Shown here: piece by piece, positions 26,626-37,682 of the stretch
Layout of the letters: each line of letters begins with the position of its first letter
Numbering within the stretch: the first letter of the stretch is position 1
Assembly (NCBI GenBank): GCA_008921705.1
Contig: VFFE01007186.1
Location: 2,205,969-2,269,968 of the forward strand
Origin: Burhinus oedicnemus
Taxonomy: Eukaryota > Chordata > Aves > Charadriiformes > Burhinidae
Length of the DNA: 64,000 bases
Reading direction: 5' to 3'
Notes under the pieces: model-generated
What the model was told of the DNA's origin: nothing
Database searches by the model: none
Seen by the model: the letters and a program-made list of their open reading frames with translations, nothing else
Made by a program: the position numbers and the translations under genes

Positions 26626-28745
26626 TTGCTGGTCTTAAATGATTACAGACAAATCTACAATACTTAACTTTATATTCATACACAAAAACTGTTTCAAACT
26701 ATTGTTTTCTCACTCTCACTTAGGTTTACTCCAGAACCCATCCTGAACTGGACAAGCTTCCCTAAATAAACTATGCAATACATTCAGCTTTTCCATCCTT
26801 ATGTCTTTTTTTTACCATTCTGAATTCTTTTCTTGTCTAATTAAAACATCTTTTAGCCAACTGGAAAGCGCAGTGACACCTTTAGAAAAGAAGGGTTTAA
26901 TACACAAACCCTTGGGCTCCTTTCCTCAAAAAGGTTATCTAACTTTTTTTTTTAATAAACTTTATTGGAAAAAGTTCCAGAATGTACTTTCCAAAATGAA
27001 GTACAGTACATTCTTTTTTTAAAATATTGATTTTATTCTTCTCTACAAAGAGGCCAACTTGCCATTTAAGCTGAGTTCAGGAGACTTCAATTAAACCTTA
27101 AGTCCATCAGGTCTTCAATCCAGTACTGCATTTCCAAATATGTGATGCAATGTAGCAAACAAAGCACAGAAAAGTCTCCCTATCCCTAAAAAAAATAAGA
27201 AAAGAGTAATTAAATACAATAAAAAAGCATTCCTACCATTGCTCAAAACTTAGAGATCATAATATAAAGGCAGCCAACTTAGAGGAAAAGTCATAAATAA
27301 GTAGCCACATGAAACAATTTCCATTGTGCAGCCTATAGTGATTGTAAACTTCTTCCTCACCTTGTCTTCTCTCAAGCCACAGCTTAAAAGCTGTTAAACC
27401 TATAAAATTTAGTGGTGACTAGTGGCATAGTATTAAGATATTGCACATTCTGAAATAAGCGTCAGATCCTCAAGATCCCACAAAGTTTGGCTGAAATCCA
27501 AAAGGAGAACAGTAGTTACCAAACTCATGAATCAAATGTAACTTCAGGTTTTTATATATGCTTTTATTGTCCATGGTGTCATATGTATTTTATAGACTAA
27601 AGGACAGACTAAAAGTATGAGAAAACACTCCAAAATAAACGAGAACAAGTCATCCTAAGCTGTGCATATTAACACTCCTTCATTAAAACTCAAAACATTA
27701 TTATACTCCCACATTGCTTGTTAAAACTACTCTGGGCATACACAAAAACAAAAGGCATGTTCCCGGAAACAGTAATCAGATTGTGAATGATTCATTAAGT
27801 AGAAAGGAGCTACAATTGGTGATAAATATGAACTTCAGTAACAGTTTGGCCAGCTTTACTGAATATATGGTTATACTTTACATGTTGGAAGTACTTTCTG
27901 TCTGAGTGATGGTCTATGAAATTACAGTATTTTCAATTAATATCCTCAAGTAAAATACTGCAATATCTTCTTCAAGACATTAAAATTTCATTAACTTTTC
28001 ATACAGTTTTATATTTCTATTAATTTAATAACTTACGCTGATTTCAAAAAGAAATTAAAAGAGTGTGGTAAATAAGAAATGCAAAATGAAGCTCTCAAAG
28101 AATTACAGTATATTATTTGGTAGATCTTAGGATAATAATTTTCTGGTTGTTATGGATATATCTGATAGAAAACCAAATCCTATTGTAACTGAGAGTGAAC
28201 TTAATGGAAGTGTTCCCCTTCTGACCAAATAAGAATAATGCACCATATAATAACTCACTGATAATTCTTGGCTAACTTCCTGCAAGTAACCCTGTCTAAA
28301 CCCCAACTCCTTTGCTTGTTGTACAGGAAAGTACTAAAGCTTCACTATTCACTACTTCCTCTGTGAATAAAATCCCCACACTTAAGCTCTGCAACTCATA
28401 ACAACTGCTGCAGAATCCCACTGAGAACCCACACAGAAAGCTTCAATAATAAAAAGTAATCAGACCTATTAATTTTTGCTATGTTTTTATAACCCTAGCT
28501 ATCATAAACCCTGGATGTTTTTCCCAGCACTATTTTTCTCCTCAGCTAATACATTGGTAGTTTAAATCAATGCTAACTTTATTCCACTGATAAACTAATA
28601 ATTCAAAATGTACCTACTCGTAGTATATGCAAAATAGAAATTGTTCTTTTCAGAAGACTACTATTAGGACTTGTTTGGTACTACTTACAGAAGTGAAATG
28701 TGGTTGTTGTTGCATAGTTTGTGTATGTACTTTCAAAAATAACTA

Positions 28746-28780
28746 CAGGTTCATTTGAAATGCCGCTTCAAATGAACCTG
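28746..28780. repeat. Perfect 14-bp inverted repeat with 7-nt loop
   Basis: The left arm CAGGTTCATTTGAA (28746-28759) and right arm TTCAAATGAACCTG (28767-28780) are exact reverse complements around the loop ATGCCGC. The pairing does not extend outwards. The function is unknown. Confidence 0.9.
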
Positions 28781-29889
28781 ATTTTAGAAATATCAGGAAC
28801 ACTTATCACCTGAAGATCAATTCCTCTTAAAGATATGTTGGATTAAATCCCGGTAACAGGATCCATTTTTTTTCCTTAGTAGATAGTAACTCCCAGAAGC
28901 TTAGTAGAAAGGTTTTATGAGTGTTAGCAAGAAAATGGAACTGTCAAAATGGAATATAGACAAATTTACAAAGAAATAGGGCAAAATTTTTCAATAAAAA
29001 GTGAAAATTCAAAATTCTTAGATTTCAGTGCACTGAAACTCAGCAGAGCTATTCAAATATTCTTGGTTTCTGCTCTGGGTTTGCAAATCATGCTGCCACA
29101 ATATAAAGAAACTTTGGAAATAAAATATGCTCTGATCCATTACAAGACTATTATTTGGTTGATTTCTTGTAATTATTTGAACAAGTATTTAATTTGAAAT
29201 TCAGGAATGAGCATGTGACACTTAGGTGAACTCTTTGTTATGTTACAGTGAAAGCGTGTTTAATATTTGCTTTTTGATAGTACACAAGTTCTCCTGTCAT
29301 ATTTACCTACAATGGGGTAAGAATTATCTTCAGCTTGTCATTTTAATAGCTAAACAATATTCAAGTGTCTCCAAACACATCCAGAGGGGCAGTAAGCTGC
29401 TTTTGTGTTTGCCTATACTTACTACTTCAGCAAGAAGTAAACTATGATCGCAAGCAAAAAGGTTTTTGTCTGCTAATCCCTTTGCTCTTTCTGAAGACAC
29501 TTGGGTGGAAAGGGTAAGAAAACTGTTACTTTTTTCTGACCCTTGGCCAGAAGATTTTTACATACAAGTAGCCTTAGGTCAAAACATAGGCTGGTTTCAG
29601 TTTGCTGTGAGACAGAAATGACACCCAAGGGAAAAGAGATGGGATAAAACCATGTGCACACATTGCTAATTTGGTATTTGAGAAAGCCACTGAGTAACAA
29701 ATGTTTTCTCCCTTTTTTTCTCTAACCCTTCCACCTATGGTACATCACAGCTCAGTAAATTATATCACAGTTTTCACCCTATGACTTGAGATTTCTTGGC
29801 ATGCTTACTTTGCACAGGGTGCCAAACCACATCAATAGGGGTAGTCAAAAGCCTAAAAAGCTGAATTCCAGATTTTAAAAGTAGTAATC

Positions 29890-29918
29890 TTATCAACAGT
29901 ATAGTCTACTGTTGATAA
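29890..29918. repeat. Perfect 12-bp inverted repeat with 5-nt loop
   Basis: TTATCAACAGTA (29890-29901) and TACTGTTGATAA (29907-29918) are exact reverse complements around TAGTC. The function is unknown. Confidence 0.9.
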
Positions 29919-32900
29919 AGTCATGTTTTTAGACTAGACATAACCCTGCTCTGCCACATGTCAAAATCCTAGGCTGTCTTTTCATCAGTTATGTAGAACT
30001 CCAATATGCCCATAAAATAAACATCTAGAAAAGGCCATTGTGGTCTAACAGTGGACTAACTGGTACTTTCTCAGACATCCTGAGATTCACAAATACAACA
30101 AGGAAAAAATATATATAATTGCTTGACCTTGAACAGTAGCGCACAAACTATGCTGAACTGTTTAATGTGACACATCTAATAAAGTATTCTCAGCATATAT
30201 AGTGTTTGGCACTGACTCTTTGAAACCTTCCAACTTTGCAGGGTTATGCTGTACATTTTATAAAGATCCACTGGGGTTTTTTCGTCCACACTTGAAAAAT
30301 TTATTTTGAGTCAAATGAGCTCAAAATTATGCAACATAAAATTCTTCTTCAGTAAGCTAAATCAACAAGATTAATTAGACAAATCTCTAAGACTGAAAGT
30401 TAGCAACAGTTCCTTTGGAAAACTATAAATAAAATAATAATGCTTGAACCAGTCGTTGAACGCATACAGTTCAAAGAAATTGCAGGTCACACAGATAGAT
30501 ATGCAGATATTTTCCATTTGTGATGCCACTAAAATAATACTTTTGCACTCCCTCTACATCACACATATAGCTATTGTTTATAGAAAAAGAGAAAATCACT
30601 TCAGGAGTCAGTTTATAACGGATTACTGTAGATTTCAGTATTTTAGAGGCTGAAGATAGTATATTATAGCAACCGAGAAAAAAATGAGCTTCTTGAGCTT
30701 GTAGTTTCCTCTTGGTAAAAATAGGATTGTGTAGGTGACAGATGAGATCTTGATCTTGAAAATTGCTTCACTTCTTGATCTCCTAAAATGTAGGTCTGGT
30801 AATTCATGGGATGTTCTGTATCACCTTCCTGTTCTGCTCTCCTCTCTACTCACAATGAGACTGAATGGCGAGATAAATGGAGATAATTTTTATATGACTG
30901 AGGGAAGTATAGAAAGTGTTTGGCTCATATCTTGGTCTTATTCTGGAGTGATTTATTCAGGAGTGACCCAAGAATAATATTTCACTTAGGAATAAAATTT
31001 TACGTAAATCCTGAATGTATCTGGAAAGGGACAACTAAGCTACTTAAATGTGTACAGCATGGATCTTCAAATGCACAGATTTTCCTTAGAGACGGTGATA
31101 ATCCTTTAGCAAAATACATCAAGTAGGATTTCTCCAAAATTACTTTCTTGTGACATTTCTAATCATTTTATCTTAATAAACCTAAATCCACTTTTTGACA
31201 GCCTTACCACATGTATGAATACACCCATATTGCATGTGGCCCATAACCTCCAGGTCCCTGATTTGGTTTCTATCTCCTGTCACTCCATCATTATTTTCGG
31301 GAGTGATGGTTCAGTTTTCACAGACATAGCAAGAACAGGCTTTGTGGATGCAGCTGGTTTTGAAATAAAAAAGAAAAAGTTCAGCTACAAATATAGAAGG
31401 AAAGATAGAAACTTAAAAAGCTGTCCTACCACAGTATCTAAACCAGGCTGCACTAATTATATCCGGGGAGGGGAGGGAGGAATATCATTAAAAATTATAT
31501 GCTGTACATGATGTCACAGCAAAACATATGTTGTTTGCTGTATGCATCTACTGGATTTTTCTAACTCTCTGAAAATAAATATAAATGATGTTGTTTTCAC
31601 AACATTAATGAAGATTTGATATCTTTGGCAATATAGGAGCTAGCTTCTTTTCTTTCTCCTTTGTCTCATAAATCTTGCTGAGGAAGATGTAGTTACTTCA
31701 ATACATTTTTGATTTTTGTACCATCTTTTGGGCTCAGGATAATGAGTTACAAAAATGATATTGATCTCACACCAGCTAGGTAAATCTTCCATGACCTTGT
31801 ATTTTCTTTGCTTTCCCCTCACCCCCTGTCCCCTTCTGTTTGCTTTATTAGTTTTTCTAACACGTCCTAGAGTAAGCTGCTTTTTGTATACAAATGATTC
31901 AGGCAGACTGAAAATAAAAAAACATGTTACTTACACGCTGTATTGCAAAAAATTTCTGTGTACAGATCCTCTAAGTTCAAGTAAGCTCAACTACTCAGTT
32001 GTTCAATTATATTCTTATCCTTATTTTGATGTTCCTTCAGTCCCATCCTTTCTTTTTTTCTTGAACGAACTCTAGGAAACAGTACAATAAAAGAAGGAGC
32101 ATTTTAATCCCAGCCTGCATAATAATCTCACTTTGATCTTTCATAGAGATTCTGCAGCCTTAAATTCCCTCCAAGATGGATGGAAATAATGCTATTCATC
32201 TTGATGAAGATATTACTGAGGAACAGAACATGTTATTGCCCGTAGGCATAAAGCAAACACTTGCCTTGTTACCGTATTTCCACTGGCAAACCTTTTGCTT
32301 TTTTTGTGGGGAATCTCAGTAAGGGTTGCAGGACCTCACAGTGATAGAAAGGATGAGCTTAAGAAACTAAAGCAGACACAAAGTTCAAGTATCTGCTACA
32401 AATAACAAACAAACAAACACATTAAATTTCCAGACATTATATTGAAAACTGGAATTCTGTGTGCATACAACTTTGTTCTCCATCCATGAGCAATCATTCC
32501 ATAAAATTAGTATTTTCCATAATCTTCAGTTACTTGATGGGCAATGACATTCACCTATATCTTATCCCTCTGAGCTTGCCAGATATTCCGAATGAAGTAG
32601 AAATATTCTTTGGTGTAGGGCATTGAGATAATCACAGGCTTATAACAGTGTGGTCATAGACAATGAAAGCTATTTTTCCAAACTTCCCTTACAGAACTTA
32701 ATCAAATTCCTCATCAGTTTTACATTGTTTTCTTCCCTTATCTTTATAATATGCCTAGGAGTTTTCTGACAATTTCGTTGTCTCAAACATGATACTGGAC
32801 AGTATGAAATTTGATCTTCCAGAGCATGAGAACTTATTCTGGCACCACTAAGTGTGCTGAGGAGTCAGAATCTTCACATTTCACCTCTGTTGACTGGCAA

Positions 32901-33681
32901 TTCCTCTTTTTCTTTTTTTTTTTTTCATTATTTCTCCCTCTAAAGGTTATGACATGTATGTAAATTTTGAAAAAAATCTGAATTATATTAAAAACTAATC
33001 TGTTTTCATGATATAGCTCATCTATATTTCTCCTTCTAAAAGTACCATATCAAGATCTTTGATCAAGAAAAAGATCAAGTCCTTTTTTCAATAGTATTTA
33101 GTAACTGACTGTTAAGAGGCAGGAAAATAAAAATTAATGAGTGGGAGTTTTTGATGACATTTTTGTTTCCTTCTTGTTTATAAGTCTCACTTGTTATCGT
33201 TCCTGACAAGGTTTGAAAATAATGGACATTCTTTAGACTTTCCTGATTCTTTTTTTTTTTTTTCTGTGGCAATATATATTTAAGCCTTAGGCAATGACAT
33301 GGGAGCAAAAGATTCTTCTAATGTGCACTTAAAACAACATCAAGAGCAAACAATGCCCTTAGAGGAATCATTATTTGCAGAAACAAAACCACAAGCACTT
33401 TTAAGGAGCTTTATTGGAAAAATTTTACATCATTTTAATATATCAATCATTAAAAATAATCAGTATTACTGCCACTAAAAGGAAGCTCTGTATTCACAAA
33501 TGAAAAAGGCATTGTTAAAACTCAAGAACAGCCAGGCAGTTTTAAAATTAATGAATGTGAGCAAACAGACTTTCAAGCTAATGTTGTGGAACATAGAGAA
33601 TCAGCAAATCATGGAATTTTCAGAGTTGGAAGGGACCTCTAGAGATCATCTAGTCCAACTCCCCTGCTGACGCAGGAATGC

Positions 33682-36600
33682 CTACAGCACATTACTCAGG
33701 ACTGCATCCAGGCGGGTCTTGAAAATCTCCAGAGAAGGGGACTCCACAACCTCCCTGGGCAGCCTGTGCCAGTGCTCTGTCACCCTCACCGTAAAGAAGT
33801 TTTTTCTTGTGTTTGAATGGAACTTCTGATGTTCCAACTTGTGCCCGTTGCCCCTCGTCCTGTCACTAGGAACCACTGAAAAGAGTCTGCCTCCATCCTC
33901 CTTCAACCCACCCTTTAGATACTTAGAAGCAAGAATAAGGTCTCCTCTCAGCCTTCTCTTCTCCAGGCTCAAGAGTCCCAGCTCTCTCAACCTTTCCTCA
34001 TAAGGGAGGTGCTCCAATCCCCCAAGCATCTTTGTTGCCCTACGCTGGACTCTCTCCAGTAGTTCCCTGTCCTGCTTGAGCTGGGGAGCCCAGAATTGGA
34101 CACAGTACTCCAGTTGTGGCCTCATCAGTGCCAAGTAGAGGGGGAGAGTGACCTCCCTCGACCTACTGGCCACACTCTTCCTTCTGCAGCCCAGGATTCC
34201 ATTGGCCTTCCTGGCGACAAGGGCACATTGCTGGCTCAGGGATAATTTACCGTCTACCAGGACCCCCAGATCCTTCTCCTCAGAACTGCTTCCCAGCAGG
34301 TCCACCCCCAACCTCTATTGGTGCCTAGCATTCTTCTTCCCCAGGTGCAGGACCCTACACTTGCTCTTGTTGAACGTCATTACGTTCTTCTCTGCCCAGC
34401 ACTCCAGCCTGTCCAGGTCACGCTGGATGGCAGCGCGGCCCTCTGGAGTGTCAGCCACCCCTCCCAGTTTGGTATCACAAATGAACTTGCTGAGGATACA
34501 CTCTGTCCCCTCATCCAGATCATTGATGAATATATTGAACAAGATTGGACCGAGTATTGACCCCTGGGGGACACCCCTAGTTACAGGCCTCCAACTTGAC
34601 ACTGCTCCATTAATCACAACCCTCTGAGTTCTGTCACACAGCCAGCTCTCAATCCACCTCGCTGTCTCCTCATCTAGCCCACACTTCCTCAGCCTCCTAA
34701 TGAGGATGTTATGGGAGACAGTGTCAAAAGCCTTGCTGAAGTCAAGGTAGATGACATCTACTGCTCTCCCCTCATCCAGCCATCCAGTCATAACATCATA
34801 GAAGGCTATCAGATTGGTCAAGCATGATTCACCCTTGGTAAATTCGTGTTGACCACTTCCAATAACTTCCTGTTCTTCAACATGTTTGGAGATGACATCC
34901 AGAACGAGTCGCTCCATTACCTTCCCAGGGATAGAGGTGAGACTAACTGGTCTGTAGTTCCCTGGGTCCTCCTTCTTGCCCTTCTTGAAGATTGGAGCGA
35001 TGTCGGCCTTCCTCCAGTCCTCAGGCACCTCTCCTATTCCCCATGACCTTCCAAAGATGATGGAGAGTGGTCTAGCAATAACATCTGTCAGCTCTCTCAG
35101 CACTCGCGGGTGCATCCCGTCAGGGCCCATGGACTTATGGGTGTCCAGCGTGGCCAAGTGGTCTCTAACCCAGTCCTCCTCAACTGAGGGAAAATCTTCC
35201 TCTCTCCAGACCTTCCCCCTTGCTTCCAGGGTCTGGGATTCATGAGGGACAGCTTTAGCAGTGAAGACCCAAGAAAAGAAGGCATTCAGTAACTCTGCCT
35301 TCTCTGTGTCTTCCACCACTAGGGTGCCCATCTCATTCATCAGTGGGCCTACATTCTCCCTAGTCTTCCTTTTTCTATTGATATATTGAAAGAACCTCTT
35401 CTTAATACCTTTAACCGCAGTGGCCAAGCCGAGTTCTGCTTGGGCTTTGGCCCTTCTCATTTTCCCCCTGCATAGCTTCACTACATCTTGGTATTCCTCA
35501 TAAGTTGCCAACCCCCTTTTCCAAAGAATGTAAACTTTCCTTTTGTTCCTGAGATCCAGCCAAAGCTCTCTATTTAGCCAGGCTGGTCTTCTTCCCCGTC
35601 GGCTCGTTTTTTGGGACATGGGGATGGCCTTCTCCTGTGCTTTCAAGAGTTCCTGCTTAAAGTATGACCAGCCTTCCTGGGCACCTTTGCCCTTCAGGAC
35701 TGTCTCCCAAGGGATACTCTCAACCATGCTCCTAAACAGGCTAAAGTCTGCCCTTTGGAAGTCCAAGGTGGCCATTCTGCTGGCTCCCCTCCTTGCTTCT
35801 CCAAGAATTGAAAACTCTACCATTTCGTGGTCACTCTGCCCAAGATGACCTCCAACCTTTACATCCTCCACAAGGCCTTCTCTGTTAACAAACAGTAGGT
35901 CCAGTAGGGCGCTTTCCCTAGTTGGCTCCCTCACCAGCTGTGTTAGGAAGTTGTCTTCCTCACACTCCAGGAACCTCTGGGACTGTTCCCTCTCTGCTGT
36001 GTTATATTTCCAGCAGACATCTGGGAAGTTGAAGTCCCCCACGAGAACAAGGGCGAGCGATCGCGAGACCTCTGCCAGCTGCTTATAGAATATTTCATCA
36101 GTCTCTACGTCCTGATTGGGGGGTCTGTAATAAACTCCCACCATGACATCTGCCTTATTGGCCTTCCCCTTGATTCTTATCCATAAACACTCAACACTGT
36201 CATTCACAATGTTAAGTTCTAGGCACTCAAAACTGCCCCTAACATAGAGGGCCACCCCACCACCTCTTCCTTCCTTGCCTATCCCTTCTGAAAAGTTGGT
36301 AGCCATCAATTACAGCACTCTAATTGTGTGAGTCTTCCCATCATGTTTCTGTAATGACAACTATATCATAGTTCCCTTGCTGTACAATGGCCTCCAGCTC
36401 CTCCTGTTTGTTCCCCATGCTGTGTGTGTTAGTGTAGGTGCTCTTCAGCTGGGCTAATTGTCCTGCCACTTTTTTTTGGGGACAAGCCCTAATTCCCACC
36501 TGATCATGCTCAGACACTTCTGTAGTTACCATCCTATCACTACCCCTCATGTCTTTACTATGACACGGATCACCATCCCCCACCATCACTGAGACAGATT

Positions 36601-36694
36601 GCAAGACCTTGCTAACACTTTTACCCAGAAGCACTGGCATGCTGCTCCCAGCCCCCGCTTTAGTAATCCTGGTTCCATCCCCATCCCCCTTCAC
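33682..36694 (-). pseudogene. CR1 copy A ORF2 (endonuclease-reverse transcriptase), disrupted
   Basis: ORF2 would encode an APE-type endonuclease and a reverse transcriptase that together nick the target and copy CR1 RNA. It spans about 1000 codons, near the family's normal length. The first about 117 codons end at TGA 36341-36343, where copy B has Trp. A second in-frame TAG lies at 36320-36322, and a one-base insertion near 36262-36274 shifts the frame. The next 664 open codons (36309-34315) contain GDFNFPD at residues 91-97 and SDH at 159-161 (endonuclease), RT motif [10 protein letters not shown] at 521-529 and GVPQGS at 579-584. The catalytic FADD box is F-I-C-D at 609-612. A TAG at 34315-34317 follows, then 209 more in-frame codons to the stop at 33682, including FWAPQ and [12 protein letters not shown]. 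The true start codon is uncertain. Confidence 0.95.
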
Positions 36695-36696
36695 AC

Positions 36697-37682
36697 CTAG
36701 TTTAAAGCCCTATGAACGAGCCCTGCTAATTCTTGTCCCAGGATCTTCCCCATCGGCTTAGGCTTTCTCCACCAGTTGCCAGCATGCCTGGTGACCTGTA
36801 GATCAACCCATGATCAAAGAAACCAAGGTTCTGCCAGTTACACCAGTCTCGCAGCCAGGAGTTAATTTGCTGGCTCCTCCTGCTTATCCCCTCATCAATC
36901 CCTGAAACTGGTGGGATAGAGGAGAACTCTATTTGTGCTCCTGATCGCTTAACCAGCCGTCCCAGGGCCCTAAAGTTGTTCTTCATTGCCCTTAGACTTC
37001 TGCTAGTTAGCTCATCACCACCTACTTGAAATATGAGTAGTGGGTAGTAATCTGAGGGCCGAACCAGGGTAGGGCGTTTTCTCCTTATGTCCTTAATCCT
37101 GGCCCCAGGGAGGCAGCTGACCTCCCGCTGGGATGGGTCAGGTCTACAAATGGGGCCCTCTGTTCCCCTCAGAAGGGAGTCATCTACTACAATTACCCTT
37201 CTTTTTTCTTAGTTGAGGAGGTCCTAAGGCGTGGGGTTGAGTGACTAGCCCTGGGCAACTCACTGGATGGATCGTCCTCTCCATCCTCCTTCGCCTGGTC
37301 CTCAATTTTCGAAGTCCCATACCTATTATGCAAGGGTAATCGGGAAGGTGAGGGGGGCCGGGAGGAGTTTCGCTTGCCTCTCCGAGGAAGGACCTGTCTC
37401 CACTCTCCCTTGTCCCTTAAGTCCCCTCCTTCTGCCTGGTGACAGGAGGGAAGGGGATCATCCACTTCTGGTAGGGCCTCTTCCTGCTGCCTATGCCTCA
37501 GGGTATGGCTCCACCAATCTATTTCTCTTTCGCATTCCCTAATGGTCCTTAACCTTTCTACCTCCTCCCTTGGTTCAACCACCTGACTGAGCAGATCGTT
37601 TATTTGATCACACGGCACAGAGGGGGTGTCTCTGGCTCCCTCTGATACCAGTGCCAGGCTCAGGCATTTGCACCGGAGACCT
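36697..37682 (-). pseudogene. CR1 copy A ORF1, truncated and frameshifted
   Basis: ORF1 of CR1 encodes an RNA-binding/accessory protein with an SGNH esterase-like C-terminus. Here the N-terminal part is missing (5' truncation at 37682). The remaining segment reads QINDLLSQVVEPREEVERL, a short coiled-coil-like stretch, through about 37193. There one A is lost from an A-run, compared with copy B, and the frame ends. The esterase region resumes in another frame at 36986-36726 (FSSIPPVSGIDEG..., FFDHGLIY). A further 4-bp difference from copy B near 36745 shifts the last codons. The natural stop equivalent is TAG at 36697-36699, directly before ORF2. Confidence 0.88.

Larger units (their letters stand above)
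26626..33597. other. Unassigned AT-rich sequence
   Basis: About 7 kb with no recognised gene. It contains two perfect short hairpins (28746-28780 and 29890-29918), an AAAC-type tract near 32404, and long T runs near 32907-32925 and 33250-33262. Reading frames up to about 106 codons show no recognisable domain. Confidence 0.5.
33598..37682 (-). mobile_element. CR1 LINE copy A, nearly complete (minus)
   Basis: About 4.1 kb of CR1 in reverse orientation. The 3' end is at left (AATCATGGAA tail remnant, 'GTTGGAAGGGACCTCTAGAG', 'ATCATCTAGTCCAACTCCCC'). The order read on the minus strand is ORF1 remnant, ORF2 (endonuclease then RT), then a short 3' UTR of about 85 bp. Similarity to copy B stops at about 37682, just inside ORF1, so A lacks about 450 bp of the 5' end present in B. 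The usual CR1 full length is about 4.5 kb, so A is only slightly 5'-truncated. The left flank is AT-rich and the right flank GC-richer. High similarity to copy B suggests the same CR1 subfamily; I cannot name it. Confidence 0.97.

Noticed and set aside
34148..34627. Plus-strand 159-codon frame in copy A, and similar plus-strand frames at 34846-35848 and 45238-45519
   Set aside because: They are antisense to CR1 ORF2, which explains the sequence fully through known motifs.
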